DNA of 64,000 nucleotides from JAJPKK01 sp963702755. Lineage in GTDB: Bacteria; Pseudomonadota; Alphaproteobacteria; Rhizobiales; Xanthobacteraceae. The DNA lies in the NCBI GenBank assembly GCA_963702755.1, contig CAVPDZ010000026.1, positions 122,871-186,870 of the forward strand, written 5' to 3'. A program made the translations under genes and the position numbers. This document shows, piece by piece, positions 40,710 through 49,218 of the stretch (position 1 is the first letter of the stretch; each line of letters starts with the position of its first letter). Below the pieces are notes generated by a model. That model made no database searches. It was not told where the DNA came from and saw only the letters and a list, made by a program, of their open reading frames with translations.

Positions 40710-41747
40710 TCACTTTAGCCGCTTGGCGGCCTCCTCGACCACGCTCAGATCGGCGTACTTCTTGATGTCGATGCTCGTCTTGATGAAGCCGAGGTCGCGG
40801 GTGAGGTCGACGTTGCGCTGCAACGCCGCGAGGTCGGGCATCATGTTGGGGTCGCGGTAGTTGTCCTGCTTGGTGAAGACCCAGGAGAAGCGCTCGGCCG
40901 GCTGCTTGGTGATGCGGGCGCAGATCTCCATCGCCTGGGCATGGTTCGCCGGGTCGAGGTACCAGCGCACGATGCGCAGCGAATCTTCCATGAAGTCGAG
41001 CAGCGCGGCGCGGTTTTTCTCGATGAAGCTCTTGCGCGCGACCCATACGGAGAACTGCGAAACGCCGATGGCATCCTCGGTCGTGAATAGCGTGCGCCCG
41101 ACTTTGCGCAACTGCGGGTCGAGGGAGAACGGCAGCACCGCCGGCACGAGGTCGACCTTCTTCTCGGCCAGCATCGCCCGCATGGTCGGGAACGGCAACT
41201 CCAGCGTGGTGTAATCGCGCCGGTCTTCGAGGCCGTGCTTCTTCATCATCGCTCGCATGGCGATGTCGACCGCGCTACCGTTGGCATTGGTCGCGACGGC
41301 GCGGCCTTTGAGGTCCTCGATCTTCTTGATCGGGCCGTCGGCGAGCACCATGAACTCGTTGCTGTAGTAGCCCGGGTTGCCGTCCTGGAACTCGTCGGCG
41401 ATCACCCGCAGATCGTCCATGCCGGCGTTCTCGATCGCGATCGGCAGGGTGGGGTAGGTGAGGTCGGCGATGTCAAGCTCGCCGGCGCCCAGCGCGGTGA
41501 TCAGCGGCGGCGTGCCGACGAACCGCGTCACTTCGAGCTGATAGGATTTGCCGAGGTGCTGGGCGAGGTCCTTCTTCTCCACCAGCATCGGCGCCCAGTT
41601 GGCGATCGGAACGATGTAGGAGAGGCGGATCTTGATGGGGTCGGCCGCGCGGGCCGTCGACGGCGCAAGTATCGCTGCGGCGGCGATTGCGGCTGCGGAC
41701 AGTATCGCGGCAGTCCCGGCTGCCAGTCCTCGTTGTGCGAGACGCAT
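40710..41747 (-). CDS. ABC importer substrate-binding protein (NMT1/SsuA/TauA type)
   Basis: 345 aa. Signal peptide MRLAQRGLAAGTAAILSAAA ending APSTARAAD. Mature features: IRLSYIVPIANWAPMLVEKK, TRFVGTPPLITALGAGELDI and KIEDLKGRAVATNANGSAVD, all typical of aliphatic sulfonate / aromatic-acid receptors. Start 41747 has a strong GGGAGGAGTT; the longer frame to 41882 is rejected. It lies downstream of its permeases and the small antitoxin-like gene. The ligand is probably a carboxylated aromatic, given ubiD next to it (inference). Confidence 0.9.
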   Translation of the reverse strand: MRLAQRGLAAGTAAILSAAAIAAAAILAPSTARAADPIKIRLSYIVPIANWAPMLVEKKDLAQHLGKSYQLEVTRFVGTPPLITALGAGELDIADLTYPTLPIAIENAGMDDLRVIADEFQDGNPGYYSNEFMVLADGPIKKIEDLKGRAVATNANGSAVDIAMRAMMKKHGLEDRRDYTTLELPFPTMRAMLAEKKVDLVPAVLPFSLDPQLRKVGRTLFTTEDAIGVSQFSVWVARKSFIEKNRAALLDFMEDSLRIVRWYLDPANHAQAMEICARITKQPAERFSWVFTKQDNYRDPNMMPDLAALQRNVDLTRDLGFIKTSIDIKKYADLSVVEEAAKRLK

Positions 41748-41886
41748 GAACTCCTCCCGATCGCCGATCTTGTTTGCAAATGCGGCTTCGTCGCCTTTGT
41801 CCCGCGAAAAGCACCAGTTGGCAAGCCGGGCGGAATAGTCGTTCAGGTGGCAGAACTCGATTGATGTCGCACCGCGCCGCAAACCA

Positions 41887-42045
41887 TCAAAGGATGCCGA
41901 TCCTTTTCCAAAATGCCTTCATTTCCTCATCACTGACAAATTCACCGCGTCGAGCCTGCTGCAGACCTTCTTCTACGGCTGCTCGTTCATCGTCACTCAT
42001 CACGTAGACCTTGTCTTTCACTGGCTCAATTTGCTCTTTGGCCAT
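41887..42045 (-). CDS. Antitoxin-like small protein, no toxin partner seen
   Basis: 52 aa, acidic. The core SDDERAAVEEGLQQARRGEF followed by VSDEEMKAFWKR matches the C-terminal half of small RelB/ParD-like addiction-module antitoxins common in rhizobia. AAGGGAAG lies 9 nt before the ATG at 42045. Base composition (AAAGAGCAAATTGAG) is clearly lower in GC than the surrounding operon, which suggests recent arrival. No ParE or RelE frame follows in the 140 bp before the next gene. It sits within the importer operon, between the permease and receptor genes. Confidence 0.7.
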   Translation of the reverse strand: MAKEQIEPVKDKVYVMSDDERAAVEEGLQQARRGEFVSDEEMKAFWKRIGIL

Positions 42046-42073
42046 CGCTTATTCTTCCCTTTTGAATGCGGCT

Positions 42074-42866
42074 TCACACGCCCTCGGCGTGCGCCTCGGG
42101 GTGCCACAGCAGCAGGCGGCGGCGCACCATCGCCATGATGGCGACGAGCACATAGCCGAACACCGCGATCTCGACGATGCCGGCGAACACGCCCGGCGAA
42201 TTGGCGAACCGCCACGCCTGCATCATGGCGCCGCCGAGGCCGTAGCCGCCCATCGCCATTTCGGTGATCACCACCACGATCAGGGCAATCGGCAGCGCGA
42301 CCTGGAGGCCGGTGAGGATCTGCGGCAGCGCGGCCGGCAGCATGATCTGCCACATCAGCTCGCGTTCGTTGGCGCCCATGTTGCGCGCCGACCAGGCAAG
42401 CTCCCGTTCGACGCTGGCAAGGCCGGCGATGGTTGCGGTCACCACCGGGAAGGTGGCGTCGAGCACCACCATCGCGATCTTGGAGACATCGTAGAGGCCG
42501 AGCCACAGGATCATCACCGGCAGGAACGCGATCTTCGGCATCGGGAAGCCGACCGAGATGATCGGATCGAAGAACCAGCGCGCGACTGCGTTCTTCGACA
42601 TGGCGGCGCCGATCAGCACACCGGCAATGCCGGCGATGGCAAAGCCGACGAGCGCGCGATAGAGCGTCACGCCGGCATTGATGAAGAGGTCGCCACTCGA
42701 ACGCATCCTGATAGATGCGCGCGACGACGACGCTGAACGGCGGCAGCATGAACGGCGTCACCGCGCCGCTGCGGGCGAAAATCTCCCACGCCACCAGCAG
42801 CGCCGCGATCGGCGCGAGGCGCAACGCGACCCATCCGAACGTGCGCAGGGTTGCACCCTCCTTCAT
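42074..42866 (-). CDS. ABC importer permease, second (SsuC/TauC type; one frame break)
   Basis: About 264 residues, inner membrane. N-terminus MKEGATLRTFGWVALRLAPI with LPPFSVVVARIYQDA; the frame breaks near 42700 and resumes at SSGDLFINAGVTLYRALVGF. The EAA-type loop is ELAWSARNMGANERELMWQI. Start ATG 42866 overlaps the preceding permease stop (ATGA). It pairs with the permease encoded upstream as a heterodimer. Confidence 0.87.
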
Positions 42867-43621
42867 TCGCGCCATCGCAGCACCCGCGCGGCGAACGCCT
42901 GGTAGAGCCGGTCGGCGACGAAGCCCGCGAACGCGACGGTGAGCACCACCGCGAACATCGCCTCGTAGGAGCCGTTGGCACCGAGGAAGCCGATCAGATA
43001 GCCAAGTCCGCGACGCGCCACGATCAGTTCCGAGCTGACGAGCAGGATGAACGACAGCGCGAGCGCGGTGCGCACGCCGTTGAGGAGTTCCGGCAGAGCG
43101 CCCGGCACCACCACGTCCCAGATCACGCGGAGCCGGCCGGCGCCCATGCTGCGCGCCGACCACGCCAGCAAACGGTCGCTGCCGCGCGCGCCGTTGTAGG
43201 CGCCGAGCGTCACCGGCAGCATGCAGCCGAGGAAAATGAGCAGGATTTTGGAGGCGTCGCCGAAGCCGAGCCACAGCGCGGTCACGGGAATGAGCGCCGA
43301 CTTCGGCATCGGATAGAACAGTTCGACGAGCGGCGCGAGCATGACGTTGATGGAGCGCGAGGTCGCCATGAAGATGCCGAGCGCGGCGCCGATCACGACC
43401 GCGAGCGCGAGCCCGGCGCTGCCGCGATAGAGCGACGCCAAGCCGTTCTCGAGAAGCTCGCCCGAACGCGCAAGATCGACCCAGGCTTCCGCGACGCCGC
43501 TCAGCGGCGGCAGGGCGAGGGAAGAGACAAGCTCGAACCGCGAGGCCGCCTCCCACGCGACCGCAAGGATCGCGAGCGGCGCGTAGCGCCACAGCGTCTG
43601 TGCGGCCGACGCTGCCGTCAT
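42863..43621 (-). CDS. ABC importer permease, first (SsuC/TauC type)
   Basis: 252 aa, intact, about six membrane helices. Features: LALPPLSGVAEAWVDLARSG, ELFYPMPKSALIPVTALWLG and the EAA loop LLAWSARSMGAGRLRVIWDV. It overlaps the ATPase gene upstream and the next permease downstream by 4 nt each. Confidence 0.92.
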   Translation of the reverse strand: MTAASAAQTLWRYAPLAILAVAWEAASRFELVSSLALPPLSGVAEAWVDLARSGELLENGLASLYRGSAGLALAVVIGAALGIFMATSRSINVMLAPLVELFYPMPKSALIPVTALWLGFGDASKILLIFLGCMLPVTLGAYNGARGSDRLLAWSARSMGAGRLRVIWDVVVPGALPELLNGVRTALALSFILLVSSELIVARRGLGYLIGFLGANGSYEAMFAVVLTVAFAGFVADRLYQAFAARVLRWRE

Positions 43622-44413
43622 GGCGCGCGCTTCTCCATCGCCTTGACCGCCTCCTCGCGCACGAGGTCCCAGATCTCGTCGACCTTGTCGATGAACGTCT
43701 TGGTGCGATGGACCTGCGGGTCGTCCTTGTCGAACTTGGTGTCGACGATGGTCTTGATGCGGCCGGGGCGCGCCGTCATCACCGCGACGCGTTCGGCGAG
43801 GAACACCGCCTCCTGCACGTCGTGGGTGACGAAGATCACGGTCTTGCGGGTCTTCTCCCAGATCGCCAGCAATTCGCTCTGCATCAGGCTGCGGGTCTGG
43901 GCGTCAAGCGCGCCGAACGGCTCGTCCATCAGCAGCATGCGCGGATCGAAGGCGAGCGTGCGGGCGATCGCGGCGCGCTGCTTCATGCCGCCGGAAAGCT
44001 GGGAGGGGTAGCTGTCCTCGAAGCCGGTGAGCCCGACGAGATCGATGAAGTTTTGCGCGCGCGCGGCGCGCTCGTTGGCGGCGAGGTTTTGCCGCTCGAG
44101 GCCATAGAGCACGTTCTTGCGCACGGTCTTCCAGGGAAACAGCGCGAAAGTTCTGAAACACGATGCCGCGGTCGGGCCCGGGTCCGCCGACCGGCTTGCC
44201 GTCGATGAGGATGGTGCCGGTCTCGGTCGGCAGGAATCCGCCGATGAGATAGAGCAAGGTCGATTTGCCGCAGCCCGACGGTCCCAGCAGCGCGACGAAT
44301 TCGCGCTCGCGCACCTCGAGCGAAATGTCCTCCAGCGCCAGCACGCTGCGGCCGACCGCCGGGCGGTAGTGATGGCACACCTTCTCGACGACGATCTGGG
44401 CCGGGGGAGTCAT
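43618..44413 (-). CDS. ABC importer ATPase (SsuB/TauB type; one frame break)
   Basis: About 264 residues. Walker A LLGPSGCGKSTLLYLIGGFL, signature QLSGGMKQRAAIARTLA, Walker B MLLMDEPFGALDAQTR and H-loop VIFVTHDVQEAVFLAERV. The frame breaks near 44145, inside the Q-loop (GIVFQN... then RKNVLYGLE). First gene of the importer operon; the start ATG 44413 lies just after a palindromic element. Confidence 0.9.
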
Positions 44414-44476
44414 GAAAATATCCGCAGTCCGCCGACGCACGGCAGCAATAGGAAGAACGTGGAAAATCCCGAATGA

Positions 44477-44586
44477 TTTCCCCTCCCCCGCGTGCGGGGG
44501 AGGGTCAGGGAGGGGGCACACTCCACGGCACGAACTTGCGGCAAGGCCCCCTCCCCAACCCTCCCCCGCACGCGGGGGAGGGGAAA
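44477..44586. repeat. Intergenic palindromic element, family C, copy 3
   Basis: Inverted arms of about 40 bp (TTTCCCCTCCCCCGCGTGCG with its complement) in the gap upstream of the importer operon. Same C/G arm design as 38561-38676 with a different core. The remaining 100 bp up to 44686 hold nothing recognisable. Confidence 0.8.
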
Positions 44587-44686
44587 ATCGAGCCAGCCGA
44601 ATTCGCCGAGCTCGCTGTTTATTCTCGTACTTACCGATCTAATTCCAGTCCGTGTTTATTCTACACGGGATTGTTTCACGTCTTGC

Positions 44687-45628
44687 TCACGTCACCGGCG
44701 TCAAAAGCTTCTTCCCGGCGAAATGCGCCGTGAGATTGTCGATCATCAGCTGGCCCATACGGGTGCGCGTCTCGATGGTCGCGCTCGCGTGATGGGGCTG
44801 CAGCAGCACGTTCGGCAGCGTCAGAAACTCTGGCGCGATGCGCGGCGAGTTCAGGAAAACGTCGAGCGCCGCGTAACCCAGCCGGCCGTCGCGCAGCCGC
44901 TCGATCATCGCAGGCTCGTCGATGACGGTGCCGCGCGCGACATTGATCAGCGTGCCTTCGGGGCCGAGCGCATCGAGCACGGCGGCGGAGATCAGCCCCC
45001 GCGTCTCCGCGCCGCCGCGGCACGCCACCATCAGGAAATCGCTGCGCCGCGCCATCGCGACGATGTCCGCCACATATTCATAGGGCACGTCCGGTTTCGG
45101 CCGCGGTCCGTGCCAGAGCACGTCCATGCGGAACGCCTTGGCCCGGTCCGCGATGGCGCGCCCGATGCCGCCAAGCCCGACAACGCCGACGGTCTTGCCG
45201 CCGACGCTGTGGCCGAGGCTGATCGGGCCCTTGAGCCATTCGCCGCTGCGCACGAAACGATCGGCGGCAACGATCTGGCGCGCTGACGCGAGCATCATGC
45301 CGATGGCGAGGTCGGCACATTCCTCGGCCATGATGCCGGGCGTATTGGTGACCGGTATGCCATGCTCGCGCGCGGCGGCAAGGTCGATGCCGTCGACGCC
45401 GACGCCGAAGCAGGAGATGACTTCGAGCTTGGGAAGCGAAGCAATCAGCGCGCGGGTCGCGCCGCGGTTCGCCTCGGTGGCGATGGCGCGGATGCGGCCC
45501 TGCAGTTCGGGCGCAAGCGTTCCTTCCGGCAGCGGATAAATGGTGAAATGATGCAGCTCGAACAACTCTTCGAGCGTGCGCATGGTCGCCGGCGGAAAGA
45601 CGCCGAGCGACAGGACCGCGGGCTTCAT
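44687..45628 (-). CDS. D-isomer-specific 2-hydroxyacid dehydrogenase family protein (catalytic Glu replaced)
   Basis: 313 aa, intact. NAD-binding VGVVGLGGIGRAIADRAKAF; catalytic Arg in NVARGTVIDEP; catalytic His in LLQPHHASATIETR. Family members of this glyoxylate/hydroxypyruvate reductase-like group carry a Glu in the segment after ALDVF (usually xEP). Here it reads ALDVFLNSPRIAP, with Ser (codon TCG) in the Glu place. If real, activity should be reduced or altered. It lies upstream of nothing obvious on its strand except the M24 gene 34 nt away. Confidence 0.9.
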   Translation of the reverse strand: MKPAVLSLGVFPPATMRTLEELFELHHFTIYPLPEGTLAPELQGRIRAIATEANRGATRALIASLPKLEVISCFGVGVDGIDLAAAREHGIPVTNTPGIMAEECADLAIGMMLASARQIVAADRFVRSGEWLKGPISLGHSVGGKTVGVVGLGGIGRAIADRAKAFRMDVLWHGPRPKPDVPYEYVADIVAMARRSDFLMVACRGGAETRGLISAAVLDALGPEGTLINVARGTVIDEPAMIERLRDGRLGYAALDVFLNSPRIAPEFLTLPNVLLQPHHASATIETRTRMGQLMIDNLTAHFAGKKLLTPVT

Positions 45629-45662
45629 GACTGACCCGCGCTGTTCTTCAATCGGACGCGCA

Positions 45663-46850
45663 TCACAGTTCGAAAATCTTCTTTTCGGTTTTGTGCAGGC
45701 ATTCGCTCGGTCCGTCGGCCTCGACGATGTAATTGTCGCAGATCACCGCAAAAATGCTGTCGGTCTCATAGCCCGGATGCACCGCGAGGTTCATGCCGGC
45801 CGCAAGCGACATGGTCTCGTCGGCGCGCACCAGCGGGCGCTCGACGAGATCGTAGCCCTGGCCATGGCAATAGAGCCGCAGCTCCGGCGGAAAGCCGCGA
45901 GCACGCATGTAGTCGTCGTGCGCGGCTGCGATCTCGCGGCAGGACGCGCCGGGCTTGATGAGCGAGAGCGTATGGTCCTGGGCGGCTTTCATCGCCGCGA
46001 AGCCGTCCTCAAGCTCGGCCGACGCCTTGCCGAACACCATGGTGCGGGCAAGCTCGGTGTAGAGGCCGCCCGGACCGTTGTTCTCGATCAGGATCGAGAA
46101 ATGCTCGCCCGCCTTGAGCACGCGGCCCTGCATGTCGCGATCGGCAAAGCCCGCGCGCACGCCGAGCGGCGCCGACGTGCCGAGGAACAGGCCCTGCTCG
46201 CTGCCGAGGAGGCGCCCTTCATATTGGGCGAGCGCGGTGATCTCGGTGTCGCGCATGCCGGGCTTCACCTTCGCCGTGAGCCGCGCGAAGATCTCGTCCT
46301 GCATCAGCGCGGTCTTGCGGATCGCGGCAAGCTCCTCGGGGCTCTTGATGGCCTTGAGCCAGTCGATCGCCTCGGTGAGGTCGACGAGCGCGGTCGCCGG
46401 CGACAACTCCTTTTCGATCCGGGTCATGAACTTATGGGGCAGGGCGCCGCCGCCGGCGATGCCCACCGTCTTGTAGGCGCGCCGCTTGATGTCGGACACC
46501 ACCAACTCGGCCTGATACTCATCGGTGTAGGCCACCGAGGTGAAGGCCGCCGTGGTGAGGATTTCGCCGACGCCGCGATGGACCTCGTCGTTGCCGCCGA
46601 GCCTGCGCCGGCCGCCGCGCGGACCCATGTCGACCACCGTCATCCAGTCGTTGGCGTGGAAGATCACCGTCTTCGGGTAGCCATTGGTCGCAGGATGATC
46701 GGTGAGCCATTTGGCATGGCCGCCAAGCCAATCGTTATTGCTCTGGACGATCAGCGCATCGACGCCGCGCTCCGCCAAGACCTTGCGCACCGCCGACCAA
46801 CGCCGATCAAGCTCGGCGTTTGACACCGGATTAACCATTCTTTCGTTCAT
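45663..46850 (-). CDS. M24-fold (creatinase/prolidase-like) protein with altered metal ligands
   Basis: 395 aa. Creatinase N-terminal domain (WSAVRKVLAERGVDALIVQS) then the pita-bread domain. The active-site His is kept in CHGQGYDLVERP. The two metal Asp positions read ILIENNG and YTELARTMVFG, and the first metal Glu appears as His in NLAVHPGYE. That is closer to metal-independent creatinase-type hydrolases than to aminopeptidase P. Probably cleaves a C-N bond in a small amide. Its ATG overlaps the epimerase stop by 1 nt (TGATG). Confidence 0.85.
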   Translation of the reverse strand: MNERMVNPVSNAELDRRWSAVRKVLAERGVDALIVQSNNDWLGGHAKWLTDHPATNGYPKTVIFHANDWMTVVDMGPRGGRRRLGGNDEVHRGVGEILTTAAFTSVAYTDEYQAELVVSDIKRRAYKTVGIAGGGALPHKFMTRIEKELSPATALVDLTEAIDWLKAIKSPEELAAIRKTALMQDEIFARLTAKVKPGMRDTEITALAQYEGRLLGSEQGLFLGTSAPLGVRAGFADRDMQGRVLKAGEHFSILIENNGPGGLYTELARTMVFGKASAELEDGFAAMKAAQDHTLSLIKPGASCREIAAAHDDYMRARGFPPELRLYCHGQGYDLVERPLVRADETMSLAAGMNLAVHPGYETDSIFAVICDNYIVEADGPSECLHKTEKKIFEL

Positions 46851-47899
46851 CAGGTGCGCGCCTCCGAAACGCGGCCATGCGAGGCGCGGTTATGGTAATC
46901 CCGGTACCAATCGACGAACTTGCGGATGCCGTCCGCAACCGGCGTCGAGGGCGAGAACCCGACCGCCCGCTCGAGCGCGGTGACGTCGGCGCAGGTCTCC
47001 CGCACGTCGCCCGGCTGCATCGGCAACAGGTCCGCCACCGCCTTGCGGCCGAGTGCCGTTTCGAGCTGCCGCACCACTTCCATGAGGTCGACCGGCGTAT
47101 GATTACCGATGTTGTAGATGCGCCATGGGGCGTAGCTCGACCCTGGATCGGGCTCGTCGCCCGACCACGCGGGATCGCCCTGCGGCACGTGATCGATGAG
47201 CTTGACCACCGCCGTCACCACGTCGTCCACGTAGGTGAAGTCGCGCCGCATGTTGCCGCGATTGAAGAGCTTGATCGGCCGGCCTTCGAGAATGGCTTCC
47301 GTGAAGAGCCACATCGCCATGTCGGGCCGGCCCCATGGTCCGTAGACCGTGAAGAAACGCAGTCCCGTGGTCGGAAGGCCGTAGAGGTGGGCGTAAGCAT
47401 GGGCCATCAGCTCGTTCGCCTTCTTCGAGGCGCCGTAGAGGCTCAGCGGATGGTCGACATTCTGACTCACGCGGAACGGCATCGCGGTGTTGGCGCCGTA
47501 AACCGACGATGACGAGGCGTAGAGAAGATGGCGCGTTCCCGCATGCCGGCAGCCTTCGAGCACGTTCAGGAAGCCGACCATGTTCGACTGCACATACTCG
47601 TGCGGTGCCGTGAGCGAGTAGCGGACCCCGGCCTGGGCGGCGAGATGAACCACCTCCTGAAACTTTCCCCCAAGGAACAACGCCGCCATGCCATCGCGGT
47701 CGGCGAGGTCGAGCTTCTCGAAACTGAAGGCAGCAAACCGGGCAAGCTCGGCGAGGCGAGCCTCTTTCAGAGCCGGGTCATAATAGGCGTTAAGATTATC
47801 GAGGCCGACGACGCTGCGCCCTTGCGCCAACAGCCGCTGCGCCACATGGAAACCGATAAATCCGGCGGCGCCGGTAACCAGGATCGGCGGAGCCGCCAT
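46850..47899 (-). CDS. NAD-dependent sugar epimerase, UDP-glucuronate 4-epimerase-like
   Basis: 349 aa. Extended SDR: ILVTGAAGFIGFHVAQRLLA at the NAD site, VHLAAQAGVRYSL, SSSSVYGANTAMPF and the catalytic YGASKKANELMAHAY; FTVYGPWGRPDMAMWLF is characteristic of GalE-like uronate epimerases. Start 47899 is preceded by GGAGGAACG. Supplies UDP-galacturonate for surface glycans; the divergent glycosyltransferase genes support an envelope role. Confidence 0.92.
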   Translation of the reverse strand: MAAPPILVTGAAGFIGFHVAQRLLAQGRSVVGLDNLNAYYDPALKEARLAELARFAAFSFEKLDLADRDGMAALFLGGKFQEVVHLAAQAGVRYSLTAPHEYVQSNMVGFLNVLEGCRHAGTRHLLYASSSSVYGANTAMPFRVSQNVDHPLSLYGASKKANELMAHAYAHLYGLPTTGLRFFTVYGPWGRPDMAMWLFTEAILEGRPIKLFNRGNMRRDFTYVDDVVTAVVKLIDHVPQGDPAWSGDEPDPGSSYAPWRIYNIGNHTPVDLMEVVRQLETALGRKAVADLLPMQPGDVRETCADVTALERAVGFSPSTPVADGIRKFVDWYRDYHNRASHGRVSEART

Positions 47900-48045
47900 A
47901 TCGTTCCTCCGCCCGCTCGCGGGCTTGTCGGCGGCATGAATGACATTCCCGGCCCGCACGTCAAGCCTGTTGCGCCGGGCCGGATCGATGCTATCGGTCT
48001 GTCGGGCCGATGCGGCAACGTCGGCGGGGGCTGATCGAGCACGAC

Positions 48046-49218
48046 ATGCCAGAGGTCAGGCAGTCATCGGCAGGGGACGCCCGTGCGCGCGAGGCGCCGC
48101 GCCTGCTCTACGTCGTGACCGAAGATTGGTATTTCCTCTCCCATCGCCTGCCCATGGCCCGCGCCGCCCGCGCCGCCGGCTTCGAGGTGCACGTCGCCGC
48201 CAATGCCGGCGACGACGCTGATGAGATCGAGGACAACGGCTTCATTTTTCATCCGGTGCGCTTCGTGCGCGGCCGGCTGTCGCCGCTGCGGTCGCTCGGC
48301 ACCATCATGGCGTTGCGCCGGGTCTATCGCACGGTCGAGCCGACGATCGTTCATTACGTCGCCATGCAACCGACGGTGCTCGGCATTGCCTCGGTGGTGT
48401 CGCCGTCGTTTTCGTCGGTCTACGGCATCACCGGCCTCGGCTATTCCTTCATCTCGGAAACCGACAAAGCGCGATCGCTGCGGCGCGCGATCCGCATCTT
48501 GCTGCGGATCGGATTGAACCGCCACGGCTCGATCGGGCTGGTGCAGAACCCCGATGATCGCGAACTGCTGATCAGTCTCGGCGTGCGTCCCGAACAGATC
48601 GCGCTGATCCCCGGCTCGGGCATCGACGCCGACCGCTTCCGCCCGATTCCCGAGCCGGACGGCCCGGTCACCTTCGCTTTCGTCGGCCGCATGCTCGCCG
48701 ACAAGGGGGTGCGTACATTGATCGAGGCGCACCGGATGCTGCGCGAGTCCGACATCGAGTGCGAACTGCTGCTCGCCGGCACTCCCGATCCCGCCAATCC
48801 CGCGAGCATCCCGGAGAACGAGATTGCCGGATGGACACGGGAGGAGGGCGTGACCTGGCTCGGTCACGTCTCCGACATCGAAACGGTGTGGCAGCGCGCG
48901 CACATCGCGGTGCTGCCGTCGCGGCGCGAGGGACTGCCGAAGAGTTTGCTGGAAGCCGCCGCCTGCGGCCGTCCCCTGATCGCGACCGACGTCCCGGGCT
49001 GCCGCGAGATCGTCATCAACGACAAGACCGGCCTCCTGGTGCCGCCCGACGATCCGCAAGCGCTTGCAGCCGCGATGCTGCGTTTGATCCGGTCGCCGTC
49101 GCAGCGCGTCCGCCTCGGCGTGGCGGCTCGCCGGCTGGTGGACGAGCGCTTCTCGGCCGAGATCGTCGGCAAGGCCACGGTCGAGCTTTACCAAAAGCTG
49201 GTCGAAGATTCGGAATGA
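48046..49218 (+). CDS. GT4-family glycosyltransferase
   Basis: About 390 residues, GT-B fold. N-terminal lobe: LYVVTEDWYFLSHRLPMARA. C-terminal lobe: VTFAFVGRMLADKGVRTLIE and the nucleotide-sugar motif LPSRREGLPKSLLEAAACGR then PLIATDVPGCREIV. The family includes capsular and O-antigen enzymes. Start 48046 or 48010; no clear ribosome site at either. Its TGA overlaps the next ATG (ATGA), coupling it to the lipid-carrier transferase. Confidence 0.9.
   Translation: MPEVRQSSAGDARAREAPRLLYVVTEDWYFLSHRLPMARAARAAGFEVHVAANAGDDADEIEDNGFIFHPVRFVRGRLSPLRSLGTIMALRRVYRTVEPTIVHYVAMQPTVLGIASVVSPSFSSVYGITGLGYSFISETDKARSLRRAIRILLRIGLNRHGSIGLVQNPDDRELLISLGVRPEQIALIPGSGIDADRFRPIPEPDGPVTFAFVGRMLADKGVRTLIEAHRMLRESDIECELLLAGTPDPANPASIPENEIAGWTREEGVTWLGHVSDIETVWQRAHIAVLPSRREGLPKSLLEAAACGRPLIATDVPGCREIVINDKTGLLVPPDDPQALAAAMLRLIRSPSQRVRLGVAARRLVDERFSAEIVGKATVELYQKLVEDSE

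Noticed and set aside
41748..41886. ParE/RelE toxin partner for the antitoxin-like ORF
   Set aside because: Frames after the antitoxin stop show no toxin motif and run straight into the importer receptor gene; only the antitoxin-like ORF is supported.
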